Assembly: GCA_037013495.1 (NCBI GenBank)
Contig: CM072811.1
Location: forward strand, 12,281,190 to 12,345,189
DNA: 64,000 bases
Origin: Hippophae tibetana
Taxonomy: Eukaryota > Streptophyta > Magnoliopsida > Rosales > Elaeagnaceae
Reading direction: 5' to 3'
The position numbers were made by a program, and so were the translations under genes. The notes beneath the pieces were generated by a model, which saw only the letters and a list, made by a program, of their open reading frames with translations, ran no database searches and was not told the origin of the DNA. Below are positions 23,501 through 35,400 of the stretch, in pieces. How positions within the stretch are numbered: position 1 is the first letter of the stretch; every line of letters begins with the position of its first letter.

Positions 23501-24050
23501 TGTTCAAGCACAAATTTATCATATCTAAATAGGTAAAGAAGAAATAATCTTCTCACCAAGTTTTGGTACAAAAACGTTATAATTATGTTTTAGGATATTT
23601 TAATTTCGTAGTTTATAAACCATATAGCTTATGCACTTTAATTGATCTAGGAGAACTATTATATTCTTGTAGATTGAATGCAATGCCTATGGAAAAGTGG
23701 ATACTTATGAAAAATCCTATTCTAATTAGAGGAATAAAAGGAAAAGAAACCATTATTCAATATAAAGGTAAAAATATAGCTATTTGGTTTAATAAGAGGA
23801 AATTTATTATTCCTAAAATAATATGTTTTCCTAATATGCATGGAGATTTTGTCATAGGCAACAATTTTATGACAAATTATTATCCCATAAAAATAAATCA
23901 TAATTCTATATCTTTTTCTTTAGGTAAAGAATTTGTTAAAATTTCACTTTTACAACAACACAAATATAAGTGTAATATAGACTTTGCGCCATGCAAGTGT
24001 GATTATCATACATTATCTATTAACCGATTACAAGAAACTCATTGATTATA
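23501..24050 (+). pseudogene. Caulimovirid aspartic protease (second unit)
   Basis: Open for 160 codons at 23563-24045. LCTLIDLGELLYSC occupies the active-site position, where D-L-G replaces the typical D-[ST]-G. FPNMHGDFVIGNNFM is the conserved block near the end of pararetroviral proteases. The reading frame then runs into RT with frameshifts. Confidence 0.7.
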
Positions 24051-24552
24051 TAAAATTTTGGAAGAAATTGTTTTCTAAAGACCTATTAAAAGTTTGGTCA
24101 AGATGTCCAACATATTGTACTTTAAAATTATATGACCCCAATGTAATTATTCGAGTTAAACCATTGATGTATTCTAGACAAGATATATATGAATCAGATA
24201 TTCATATAGATGAATCAAAGAAATAAAAAGACCATATTCTTGTCCAGCTTTCATGGTAAGACACCATAGTGAAATAAAAAGGGGAAAAGCTTGAATGGTT
24301 ATTAATTATAAAAGGTTAAATGAGAATTTAGATTTTTATGGATACTTTATTACCAAAAAGGACGTGTTAGTTAATCAAACTATATGAGCCAAAATATATA
24401 GTAAGTTTGATTGTAAAGCAGGATTTTGGCAAATCAAATTTATAGAAGAGTCAAAACCATTGATAACTTTTAGCATACCAAGAGGACATTATCAATGGAA
24501 TGTAATGCCTTTTGGATTAAATGTAGCCCCACAAAGTCTACTAGAGATGGAT
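24051..24552 (+). pseudogene. Caulimovirid RT, N-terminal part (interrupted by element G)
   Basis: Corresponds to 14450-14955 of the first unit: NYKRLNENLDFYGYF, DCKAGFWQIKF, and PRGHYQWNVMPFGLNVAPQ just before the insertion point. It stops at 24552 at the target duplication TGGAT; the continuation is at 28978. Confidence 0.8.
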
Positions 24553-25151
24553 TGATGCAGACCCTCTAGGCAAAAAAAAAAACGATGAACAAACGAACTC
24601 AAAGGAATAGGAACAATTAAATGGCTAAGAACATGTTGAATATGATCATAATAGAACCCTAACGAAACAAAGTCCTTAAAACCCCAATCTTGAAACGCCA
24701 CAAAGGATGATCACTTTTTTTGATAAGTCGAATTCAAACATTCAATCAAGAACATAAGAAGGCAAAGCAAAAGCTTTCTGAAATATACTTTTCATTAAAG
24801 GTATTCGTTCTTGCCTCGAAATTACATAGCTTTTCTTCTTTATAAGCAAGAAACCCTAAAATAAAAACCCAAGATGAAATGGGCCTATTTAGTTATGGAT
24901 TGGGCCTAAACCTTAAAAAATAAAATACTAAAAGACTTAAAATAAAAAGCCCACAATTCACTAAAATAAAAGTTGCTAAACATAAAAGGCCCACAATTAA
25001 CTAAAAATAAATTGCTTTCTAAAGTAATCTTTGCATCAAGTTTGATATTCCAAATCTATCCCTTGTGTAAGATCTTGAGAATATTTTTAAATCTTGAGAA
25101 TCTTTAGAATATTTGCAAACATCAACTTGGTTAGCAGCTCAATCTCCATTA
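24553..25151 (-). repeat. 3' LTR of element G
   Basis: On its own strand it begins TAATGGAG and ends in TGCATCA. Shared blocks with the 5' LTR include 'aaaggatgatcac', 'cattcaatcaagaa' and 'aagcaagaaacccta'. Confidence 0.9.
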
Positions 25152-25165
25152 TTCCCCTCCTCTTC
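25152..25165 (-). other. Polypurine tract of element G
   Basis: Reverse strand GAAGAGGAGGGGAA immediately before the 3' LTR, as in element J; it encodes the EEEGN peptide in the pol frame. Confidence 0.8.
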
Positions 25166-26140
25166 AAAATTGTCCTCGAATCTTAGCTTGTTAAGCAGCT
25201 TGATTTGGTATTTTGGATTTAGGTATGAAGTCTATTTGATGCTACTTGGCTCGTACAGGATGTATTCCATGGGGAATCTCTTTAGGAAGTTGATTATCAA
25301 AGTCCAACAATAGAGATACAATGACACTAGGAAAAGATGGGTTGAGATCATAAGTAGGAAGATAAACATCCTTGTACATAAGTACAAGTACTTGTTTCCT
25401 TCTAATAATTGCATTCATAATCTCACATTTTTCAGGAATTACACTCATTTTTTATTTTCCACTATTGTTTGCTCACTTTTCTCTATTTTTTCCTTACTTT
25501 TTCCTCTTTTTTGCCTACTTGTATCTACTATTTGCTTACTTTTTCCTTCCTTTTGCTCACCTTTCTCTCTTTTGTTCACTTTTCTCTCTTTTTTTGCATA
25601 CTTTTCTCTCCTTTTCTCTTACTTTTCTCTACTTTGTACTCACTTTTATCTCCCTTTTTCCACTCGACCTCACTTGCTCTCCTTTTATTTTTGTTTTGCT
25701 CACACTTTTGTTTTTCTTTCAATTTTCACTCTCATGCTATCATAATTTGGTCTTTATAAGCTTACAAAGGTTTAAGAGGAGCTAATACAACTTTTCAGTT
25801 GTTCATTTCAAAAGAATAATGATTTCTATAACCATCATGCATCACCATCCTATCAAACTACCACGGTCGTCCAAGCAAAATATGAGTAGTATACATTGGT
25901 GCCACATCACAAAGAACCTTATCCTCATACTTGCCAATTGAAAAAGGAAACCACACTTGTTTGTTGACATTCACTTCTCCACAATCATTCAGCCATTATA
26001 GGTTGTACAATTTGGGATGGTTTTGCCACTTAAAATTCAACTCTTCTACCAAAAAATACTAGCTTCATTAGTGCAGCTTCCACTATTAATAATAACCGTG
26101 CATACCTTATTCTTCACATGGCATCTTGTGTGAAAAATAT
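25166..26140 (-). pseudogene. Element G protease and protease-RT linker
   Basis: Antisense pieces. 25242-25448 reads LPKEIPHGIHPVRAK followed by HQIDFIP, the standard entry to RT. 25450-25790 is a purine-rich stretch on the coding strand giving a K/E-rich linker of about 100 residues; the long pyrimidine-rich open frames on the plus strand here are its shadow. 25800-26140 is the protease region, with stops. At about 25200 the frame jumps to the integrase tail. Confidence 0.7.
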
Positions 26141-27292
26141 GCTAACGTTTCTCCTTATCTTCTTCACTCTTAGGCTGTATATTGAGGACTTTCCTTGTGA
26201 CAAGAAATTCCCTATACATAGGTTCTTCCAATTCTATATTAGAGTAATCATCTAATGGTGGTATTTCATTGTCACTTGAACTAGCACTCTCGATTTCTCC
26301 GTTATCACGCACAACCATAACCTTTTTTTTGTGCATTCAGAAGAAATATGTCCAAGTCCTTGGCACCTAAAACACTTAATATCATGTGACTTAGTAGGAG
26401 TTTTTGTTTCAGGTTTACCTTTAGGAATAACAATTGGATTGTTTGACTTTGCTTCACCTTTTGTTCTAAAGGTAGCTCTATTTTCCTTCCAAGTTGATTC
26501 CTATGGAGAACTAGAGAATGTACTAGATCTGAACCTTTTGGACTTCATTTGCTTCTCCACTTTAATGGCTTTATGCAGTAGTTCTTCCATTTCTACATAA
26601 TGTTGCAATTCAACTACATTAGCAATTTCCCTATTTAACCGGACAATGAATCTGGCCATTATTGCTTCTTTATCTTCCTCTATGTTTACTCTAATCATGG
26701 CGACTTATTCTCCTTATAATAATCTTCTACACTCATGGAACCTTGAACCAGCCCTTGTAACTTTTTATATAGATCCCAATAGCAATGGCCAGGTATGAAA
26801 CTCTTATGCATCACCAATTTCATCTCTTCCCATGACCGAATAGGTCTTTCACCATTTATTTTCCTATTGACCACCAATTGATCCCACCATATACTAGCAT
26901 AATTTGTAAATTCTATGGCTGCTAGCTTTACTTTTGTCTCCTTGGAGTAATTATGACAATCAAACACATGCTCAACCTTTCTTTCTCACTCCAAGTACTA
27001 CACATGATCATTCTTTCCTTGAAAGGGTGAAATTTTCATCTTTATACTACCTATATTACTATCTTCTTTGTAGTTAGTCTTTTTGTCCAATTTATAACTC
27101 GTTCTCTCTTCCACATTGGAATATCTTCTTCTTCCTTGAGCACATGTTCTCTATGTCTTCTTTTATGTGATAGAGAATCAGAAGAGGATTCTAAATCATC
27201 CAACCTTGCATTCATCCTCTTAAATTGGTCATGAATAGATTTGAAGAATTTTCAAGTCAACCTTTTATGGTTCCTCTCCTTCCTTACTCATG
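26140..27292 (-). pseudogene. Element G gag
   Basis: Starts at an ATG at 27292 (MSKEGEEP). 26695-26967 carries the Gag capsid block (ASIWWDQLVVNRK..RPIRSWEEMKLVMHKSFIP), 26501-26698 the following [21 protein letters not shown], and about 26310-26370 a CCHC knuckle region followed by the acidic GEIESASSSDNEIPPLDDYS. Frameshifts separate these pieces. Confidence 0.85.
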
Positions 27293-27550
27293 TTGTCAAC
27301 CTATAAAATAAAATGAGATAATCCATACACAGTCTCACGTGTTTTCTCTCAAATAAGATTGTTAATACTCCTTTTTTTCACACTATTTTTGCTCTATTTT
27401 TTTAAGACTCAAAGCTCATGCTAACCTCCTTTGTGTTCTTAACAAAATCAAAGATTCTAACTAATTTCAAGAAGTAACCATTTTATTGGTAACAATGACA
27501 AAATTCAAAAATTTGAAAGAACTTAATGGAAAAGTATGACAAAAGGAAAT

Positions 27551-27698
27551 TCCAAAGAGAACTCTAAAGAAAAACTATTGACCAAATAGGATTCTAAAGA
27601 AATACTCTTGACCAAGGAGGACTTTAACGAAAGACTTTTGACCGAAGATGACACTAAAGGAAGACTCTTAACCAAAGAGGACTACAAAGAATGGCTCT
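27551..27698 (-). repeat. ~30-bp tandem repeat in the leader of element G
   Basis: About five units of the plus-strand consensus GACCAAAGAGGACTCTAAAG plus AAAGACTCTT, each diverged by several bases. Both strands stay open through several units; on the plus strand they give LLTKEDxKER-like peptides, but no known protein matches. The surrounding 27293-28362 is leader sequence with no other gene visible. Confidence 0.8.
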
Positions 27699-28362
27699 TC
27701 ATCAACTATGATTCCCATTTCTTTAAATCGGTATTGGACAGTAAGAACAAAAAAAAGGACCCCAATTTCAATAAGAACAAGAAAACTCAGCAAGAAAACA
27801 AGAATTAAATTCTTGAACAATCAACTACTTTGTTCTCTTCTTCTTCTTCTCTTTTTTCTTTCTTTTTCTTTCTTTTTTTTTGACTGTTGTTGTTGCTACT
27901 ATGAAATTAAAATTCACAAAAAAAAATTCACATCCCTAAAGAACAAGAACCAAAAAAAATGCCAAAAGGTGCAAAAAAAGTTTAAACCCTCAGTAAGTAG
28001 TGTACACGGTGGAATTTAGGCTCGATTTGATATATTATAATAGTAATTTTGATGCTCGAGTCAAAAGTTATGACCATTTAAAGTTACAACGCCAATTTAT
28101 CACCTTATTTTTAAACTTTGAATTGTAGTAGCTGTCTTTTTTTTTAAGAACAAAGATAGATTGAACACAGAAAAAATAAAACGAAAAGGATATGAATAAT
28201 TCAAAGAAAACGATGACCGAAATCCGAAGATGAAAACAACAAAATTTTGTTTTTGTGATTTGTGACCTAAGAACGCAGTAAAAAATCAAAGGATGACTTT
28301 TTTAAAAATCTAAATTCAAAACAAAGATAGATGTAGATAGATAACCTATTTTCAGCAACCAA

Positions 28363-28375
28363 GGCTCTAATACCA
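28363..28375 (-). promoter_or_regulatory. Primer-binding site of element G (tRNA-iMet type)
   Basis: Reverse strand TGGTATTAGAGCC, two bases inside the 5' LTR. It matches the initiator-Met tRNA 3' end with one mismatch, the primer used by chromoviruses and copia elements. Confidence 0.85.
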
Positions 28376-28377
28376 AA

Positions 28378-28972
28378 TGATGTGGTCCTTCTAAGTGAAA
28401 AACACTAGGAACCAACGAATTCAAAGGAATTGGAACAATTGAATTACTAAGAACGTGTTGATGATGATCAAATTAAAACCCTAAGAAAACAAAGTCCTTA
28501 AAACCCCAATCTTGCGATTGTGTAAAGGATGATCACTCCCTATGATAAGTAGAATTCAAGCATTCAATGAAGAATACAAGAATTCAAAGCAAAAGCTTTC
28601 TGAAATATACTTTTCATTAATGGTATTCATTCTTGCCTCTAAATTACATAGCACTTCTTATTTATAAGCAAGAAACCCTAAAAGAAAAAAAAAACCTAGA
28701 TGAAATGGGCCTAATGGGATAATTTAGTTATGGATGGGGCCTAATCAAACCTTAAAAAATAAAATACTAAATGACTTAAAATAAAAAGCCCACAATTCAT
28801 TAAAATAAAAATTTCTAAACATAAAAGGGCCACTATTAACTAAAAAAAAAATTTCTTCCTCAAGTAATCTTTGCAACTAGTTTGATATTCCAAATCTATC
28901 CCGTGTGTACGATCTTGAGAATTTTTAGAATATTTGTAAACATCAACTTGGTTAGCACCTGAATCTCCATTA
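28378..28972 (-). repeat. 5' LTR of element G
   Basis: 595 bp; on its own strand it starts TAATGGAG and ends CCACATCA. Diverged noticeably from the 3' LTR, which implies an old insertion. Confidence 0.9.
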
Positions 28973-29127
28973 TGGATGGATATCATTTTTAAAGACTAAA
29001 GAATTTTGTGTGGTATATATTGATGATATTCTTGTTTTCTCTAAAATAGTAGAAGAACACAAAAAAATTTAAAATTATTTTGTGAAAAGTTCAAAAAATA
29101 TGGAATAATTCAATCTATAAAGAAAAA
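28973..29127 (+). pseudogene. Caulimovirid RT, catalytic part, after element G
   Basis: Begins with the second copy of the target duplication and continues the RT. The box VYIDDIL is intact at about 29013-29033. Viral sequence ends abruptly near 29127, where it is joined to the 3' noncoding region of element B. Confidence 0.85.
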
Positions 29128-29965
29128 AATTCATACATTCAATGCTAATACCTATAGAGATCATCTAAAAGCTTGAAGAAATAAGAAATGTGTTTGGAGT
29201 AGAAAAAATATATATTTCACTCTGAATAAAGGAAATTAGGCTCAAATTATATCCCATAAAGGTAGTCTCTACTAAAAAAAATTCATAAATACCGATTTTG
29301 GGTTTAATATAATTTACACATCTTATCAAGAAATACTAGTTATGACAAAAACTAACTAATTACCAAAAACATTAAAAAATATATTTCATGATATGTTTTC
29401 AAAAATTAATCTAAGTGTACAAAAGACTTAACTATTCACTTAAATTTGATTTAAAGAAATGATAAATTTTTGTGAGAATTTTAAAAACTAATTCTAAAAT
29501 TTCAAAAATTACTAAATTACACAAAGAAAATAAAACCAAACACTATAAAAATGAAAATGTAAACATAAAAATAAAATAAAAATTATTATTTTTTAAATTA
29601 AGCATGATAAATTTTCACTACCCCCAACCTAGAACTTACATTGTCCTCAATGTAACAACTATAAATTAAAGATAAAGAGAAAATATAAGAAAGATTACCT
29701 ATTTCCTGAGAATGTGCAAGTAGTAATGGAGAAATGCAAGTGCATCCATCATGTTCATTAAAGTACACACAGACATATCGTTGTGAACTTCTAACATCTC
29801 AACAAATATTTTTAGTTTTAATAATTTTAAAACTATTCACATGTAATTAAACTAAAATAAACAATAGAAATTAAATAAATAAAACAAATAATTGTTTTTA
29901 CCTAAAATGATGGGTTGCCTCTCATCCAGTGCTTAGTTTAACGTCTTAGCAAGACATAAATTTAT
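29128..29965 (-). other. 3' noncoding region of element B
   Basis: No gene. Contains the conserved block CATTGAGGACAATGTAAG-TTCTAGGTTGGGGG (reverse strand, about 29612-29655), as in element A at 63356-63390. Directly after the pol stop lie two hairpins, 29943-29955 (GTCTTGCTAAGAC) and 29909-29926 (GATGAGAGGCAACCCATC). Confidence 0.8.
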
Positions 29966-29969
29966 GGTG

Positions 29970-32739
29970 CTAAGGGTTACTCAACCAAATGCAATCCATT
30001 TCAACAATGTTGTTTGGTTCTTCTAAATAAGGCTTCACACGATGCCCATTGACTTTGAATGTTTTTTGTGTCTTGGAATCCAATAGTTCTACTACTCCAT
30101 GTCCAAATACCTGAACTATTTTGAATGGTCCATCCCATCTTGATTTCAACTTTACTGGAAACAATCTCAAATGAGAGTTAAATAAAATAACTTTCATTCC
30201 AGGGTGAAAAGTCTTAGGAACTAGCCTCTTGTCATGATAGTGCTTAGTACACTCTTTGAATAATTTGGCATTCTCATAGGCTTCATTCCTAATTTATTCC
30301 AACTTATTAAGATGGAGTAACCATTTTTATCCTACTTTATCTAAATCCATGTTTAACTCTTTAATTGCCTAGTAAGCCTTGTTTTTGAGTTCAATTGGAA
30401 GGTGGCACTCTTTCCCAAAGATTAACCGATAAGGGCTCATCCTAATAGGTGTTTTGTAAGCGGTACGGTATGCCTATAAGCCATCATTTAACTTAAATGC
30501 TCAATCCTTCCTTGAAGGACACACATTGTGTTCCAATATTCCCTTAATTTGCCTATTACTTACTTCCACTAAACCAGAAGTTTGAGGATGATATGGATTA
30601 GCTACTTTATGTGTGATGTTGTACTTATTTAGTACTCCATCAAAGATCTTGTTACAAAAATGGCTACCTCCATCACTTATTATAGCTCTAGGCATTCTGT
30701 ACCTACTTAATATTAAATCCTTCAAGAATTTAACAACAACATTAGCATCATTGGTTTTAGTGGGGATAGCTTCTACCCATTTGGATACATAATCCACAAC
30801 AACCAAAATATATTGAAAACCATTGTATGGGGGAAAAGGACCCATAAAGTCAATCCCTCATACATCAAAGAGTTCAACAACTAAATTAGATGTCAAAGGC
30901 ATTTCATCTCTTTTGCTTATGTTTCTTATTCTTTGACATCTTTGACATTGTGCACAAAACATATGAGCATCTTTCAAAAGAGTGAGCCAAAAGAATCTAG
31001 ACTGCAATACCTTACGGGCGGTCTTTTCACCACCAAAATGGCCCCCATAATGAAGTTCATGACAAAAAGTTAGAATGCTCTTATGTTCTTCTTCATGTAC
31101 ACATCTCTGGATGACTTGATCTTGACCAATCTTGTATAAATAAGGGTCATCCTAGAAATAGTCCTTAATAGTTTCTAAAAACCTTTTCTTGTCTTGAGAT
31201 GAAGTGATAGGTTGCAAAACAACAGTGGCAAAATAGTTTAAAATATCAGCATACCATGGGTTCGAACCTATTGAAAATAATTTTTCATTATGAAAGGTTT
31301 CAACTTCTTCTTCATTACTCTCATCTTTAAGAGAATTGAAGTCAGAAATCAACCTAGACAAATGGTTAGATACTAAGTTTTCACTGCCTTTTTTATCCTT
31401 TATTTCTAGGTCAAATTCTTGTAAGAGTAAGACCCATCTGATTAATCTTGGCTTGGAATTTGATTTACTTAATAGGTATCTTAAAGCAGCATGATTAGAA
31501 TGCACAATCACTTTAGATCCTACTCAATAAGACCTGAATTTGTTTAAAGAAAACACTATAGCCAAGAATTCCTTTTCAGTGGTGGTATAGTTCATTTGAG
31601 CATCATTAAGTGTTTTGCTAGCATAGTAGATGACATGCAAACACTTATCCACTCTTTTTCCCAAGACTACTCCGATAGTATAATCAGAAGCGTCACACAT
31701 TATTTCAAAAGGTAAAGACCAATTTGTTGTCATAATAACAGAGGTAGATGTTAGTTTCTCTCTCAAGGTATTAAAGGCAATAAGGAAGTCATTGTTGAAA
31801 TTAAAATAAACATCTTTTGATAGCAAGTTACATAAGGGACAACTTATTTTAGAGAAATCTTTAATAAATCGTTTGTAAAATCCTACATGTCCTAAGAAGC
31901 TTCTTCTCCCCTTCACAGATGTAGGGGGAGGTAGTTTGGAAATCAATTCAAATTTTTTCCTTATCAACTTCAATACCCTTGTTTGAAATTATATGTCATA
32001 AAACTATCCCTTGTTGAACCATAAAATGACTTTTCTACCAACTAAGGGTGAGATTACATTCAATGCATCTTTCTAAAACCAAAGTAAATTTATGTAAGTA
32101 ATCATCAAATGAGTTCCCAAAGACAAAGAAATCATCCATGAAAATCTCAATGAATTTTTCCACCATGTCCGAGAAAATAGATATCATGCATCTTTGGAAA
32201 GTGGCGGGGGCATTGGATAACCCAAATGGCATTCTTCAAAAAGAAAATTTCCCAAAAGGACATGTAAATGTGGTCTTTTTCTGATTTTCTAGTGCTATGA
32301 GTACTTGATAATATCCAGAAAATTCATCTAGAAAATAGTAAAATTCGTGCCCAACTAATCTTTCCAACATTTGATCAATGAATGGAAGAGGAAAGTGATC
32401 CTTTTTAGTATATAAATTTAGTTTCCTAAAATCTATACACATTCTCCATCCAGTGATTATTCTAATGGGCACTAATTCACTTTTGTCATTTTTAACAACT
32501 GTTATCCCAAATTTCTTAGGTACCACATGCACTAGATAAGTTCATTTTCTTGGGTTTTTGTCAATGTTGAAGAAATTATCACTGGATAAGTTTCTCCTTC
32601 TCCCAAAAACACATATTTTAAGTGCTCAGGTAAGTGTTTAAGTTCAAGTTCATGTGGATTGGCCTTTTTACTAGATGAAGAACTAGGTAGATTTAAAAGT
32701 GTACTAGATTTTGTCATTACTTTATCATTGTCTAGTCGT
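29970..32739 (-). pseudogene. Element B RT, RNase H and integrase
   Basis: Frames with frequent breaks. RT: 32236-32532 and 32035-32232 ([25 protein letters not shown] with the catalytic MDD). RNase H: 31524-31973 ([18 protein letters not shown]) and 31152-31511 ([10 protein letters not shown], where the third catalytic Asp is N). Integrase: core at 30501-30845 ([20 protein letters not shown]), with the C-terminal end [14 protein letters not shown] at 29970-30197. Sequence is highly similar to element A apart from the lesions. Confidence 0.9.
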
Positions 32740-34940
32740 TCAAGGTACCCATTAATTTCCTCATCTAAATCTTATTCGACCTCTTCAAGTGGAAGAACAG
32801 TTTCAAGCTTATCTTCTATTTTGGTTTGGGAAAAGGTGCTTTGGACAAGATTATCCAAAGGGTAAACATCGAATATTTCATCTATGGTAGAAATAGAAGG
32901 AAAAGGTGAAGAATCAAAAACTTTAAAACGAACAGCCTCTCCTAAAACTGTCATTGTAAAATTTCCATCTTGGACATCAATAATAGTTTTAGTAGTTGCC
33001 ATAAATGGTCTACCAAGCAGTATTGTGTGCTCTCTGTCCAAGGATGGATTTTCTTGCATATCCAGAACCATAAAGTCAACAAGTATTATCATTTTGTCTA
33101 CTTGTACTAACACATCCTCAACTATTCCCTTTGGCTACTTAAGAGATCTATCTGTAAGTTGAAGGGACATAGTTGGGTTTTAAATATCCTAAATTGAGCT
33201 GTAAGAATATAGAGTAGGGCATCAAATTTATAGTAGTACCTAAATCAAGCATTGCTTTAGCAACCTTCCTATCCCTCATAGTTATGTTTATAATAAAACT
33301 TCTATGGTCTTTCAACTTAGGGGTAGTTTGTGCTGAAGTACATCGCTAGAAATTTCGGATACTACTACTCGTTCATTCAGTTCATACTTCCTTTTATTAG
33401 TGTTCAACTCTTTGAAAAACTTAGCATATGAGGGCACATTCATGATCACTTCTAATAATGGTAAATTCATATTTACTTTAGAGAGCATATTAAAAAGATC
33501 ATAGAATTGCTTATCTTGTTTGGATTCTTTTAAGCGGTATGGAAAAGGTACTTGCAGCTGGTGTGGTTCTATTTTCTTTTGATTTTTGAGGATGTCAAAT
33601 GATTCCCCAATGATTTTTTCAGAAGGCTTGTTAAGTTTAACACTTGTTTCTCCTTTTTGTGAGACTAGAATATCACCTTCTTTGTTACATGAACTACAAG
33701 GTAGATCGTTAGAGATTTCAAGTAAACTGGTATTGACTACCTTACCACTTCGGAGGGTTCTTGCATCCTTTTCTTGTTCTGGTTGACTGGGAAACTTTTC
33801 TGGTTCTTTCTTTTGCATTTGTTCAGCCAGTTGCCCAACTTTAGATTCAATCCTTTTAACCGAAGCCTCCATGGTGTTCAACCTTTGATTATTTATCAAT
33901 TGGTTATCGCGACTAACTTGAATAAAAGCATTCAAGCTATCCTCTAAGGTTTGCTTAAAAGATTGGCTTGGTGGGTAAGGGTGGTTTTTATTCGACCTTA
34001 ATGTTGGACATGGGGTATAGGCTGCGTAATTGTTTTGTTTCCAATGATGGCTAGGGTGATTATAGGTATTTGAATGATACCTTTGAAAGGATTTGACTTC
34101 CTCCATGGCATCGACACTAGAATCACAAGTATTTGAACAATTATGAGTACCATGCCCAATTGAAAAACACACTTCACACACCTCTTAATTTGGCATTTGA
34201 TGGGTAGTGAGAAGTTCCACTTGCTTAGTCAATTCAGCAAGTTGCAAGGTCATCTCATTATCGGAGCCAACTTTATTGACTCTTGCTCTCCTTCTATCAC
34301 TTCTTTGTTGGGAATTAGAACCCAACAACTCATAAAGATGATAGGTTTCCTCTGCGGTTTTATCTCCCACAGCACCTCCAGCAGTATTATCAACCATGTA
34401 TTGACGCTGTAGTGTCAATCGAATATAAACGAGTTGAATCTATAGTTGTAATGGAAAGCTATGATTATGACATTGAATGAAAAGGAGTTTGAATCTTTCC
34501 CAAGCTTTATGAAAGGGCTCTTCATACATTTAAGAAAGCGTTGCTATCTTTGTCCTTAGATCAACGGTGTTTTGATGGGAATGGAACCTACCTATAAACA
34601 TTTCATATACTGCCTCCCAAGTTTTTAGAGAACCCGACTGTAGAGTAATGAACCATGATCAAGCTTTATCCTTGAGGTTGTAAGGAAAACACCTCATCCT
34701 AAGCTGGTCTTCATCAATTCTTTGTAGAGGAAAAGTTTGGACAATAACATAGAATTGTCTAATGAAATGCAAAGGGTCTTCATTAGGGACACCATAAAAG
34801 GAAGGCAACAAAGAATAATGAATCTTTTTCAATTCATAATTCCTTGCAGCTGCTTGTAATTTTATGTCATAAGTTACATTGCCAATGATTGGCATTGCAT
34901 AGTCTTTCATCATTTTCCGCCTATCTTCAGCATCTCCCAT
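32740..34940 (-). pseudogene. Element B gag2-protease
   Basis: gag2 starts at 34940 ([14 protein letters not shown]), with capsid pieces to 34659 and from 34418 to 34185. The CCHC knuckle is intact in 33312-34181 ([14 protein letters not shown]). Protease lies at 32772-33310, with [15 protein letters not shown] in the usual place. There are stops between the pieces; the frame between capsid and knuckle is broken near 34440. Confidence 0.9.
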
Positions 34941-35400
34941 GGCTATTTGTAGTTGAAATTGATCCTCCTCCTATTGTGTATCAACATTTAGCTCTTAAAA
35001 AATAGTAGATATCTCTAAGAAAGATTTCTCACTTGACAAAATATATAGGCTTAAAGTAGAAAGGTGCAGGGAACCTAATTTTTTTTGTACATAATTTTTT
35101 TAAATGAAAATCTAAATTAATTAAGTAAAAAGAAAATCTAAGTAAATTTTTTTTAATGCTAAATTTAAAGAATGGACACAATTTTTGAAACAAACGAATT
35201 TATTTCATTTGAATTTTATTACACACATTATTAGAAATAAACTAAAACAAAGGAAAATATAATAATAGGTGACCTCCCACGTAGGACTAAAATTTATCGT
35301 CTTCTAGTAAGACGTTGCTTGGAGATTGTAGAATTACAAACTCAATGTGTCATCTTCATTGAATTTATTTGATCCCATTTGACCATTCAGTTAGTCTTTG
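34941..35400 (-). other. Spacer between gag1 tail and gag2 in element B
   Basis: Noncoding. Carries the same hairpin pair as element A: CGTCTTACTAGAAGACG at 35298-35314 with a perfect 6-bp stem, and the GTGGGAGGTCACCTAT block at 35265-35280, whose stem is degraded. An AT-rich part follows. Confidence 0.8.

Larger units (their letters stand above)
20375..24552 (+). mobile_element. Endogenous pararetrovirus, second unit (continuation)
   Basis: Continues the viral sequence interrupted by element J: leader, an upstream coding region, coat protein with zinc knuckle, movement protein, protease and the first part of RT. It is then interrupted by element G at 24552 and resumes at 28978. The order coat protein before movement protein before polymerase is the arrangement of cavemoviruses and solendoviruses. 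Confidence 0.8.
24553..28972 (-). mobile_element. Ty3/gypsy element G with two LTRs, pol deleted
   Basis: Complete insertion on the minus strand with target duplication TGGAT (24548-24552 and 28973-28977), two LTRs (599 and 595 bp), a primer-binding site, a polypurine tract, gag and the protease region. RT, RNase H and nearly all of integrase are deleted: the protease-RT linker is joined to the last residues before the PPT. It belongs to the same family as element J, which keeps exactly the pol parts that G lacks. Confidence 0.9.

Noticed and set aside
25372..25785. Phenylalanine/leucine-rich open frames resembling a membrane protein
   Set aside because: Reverse strand of the K/E-rich protease-RT linker of element G; pyrimidine-rich low-complexity sequence gives the hydrophobic look.
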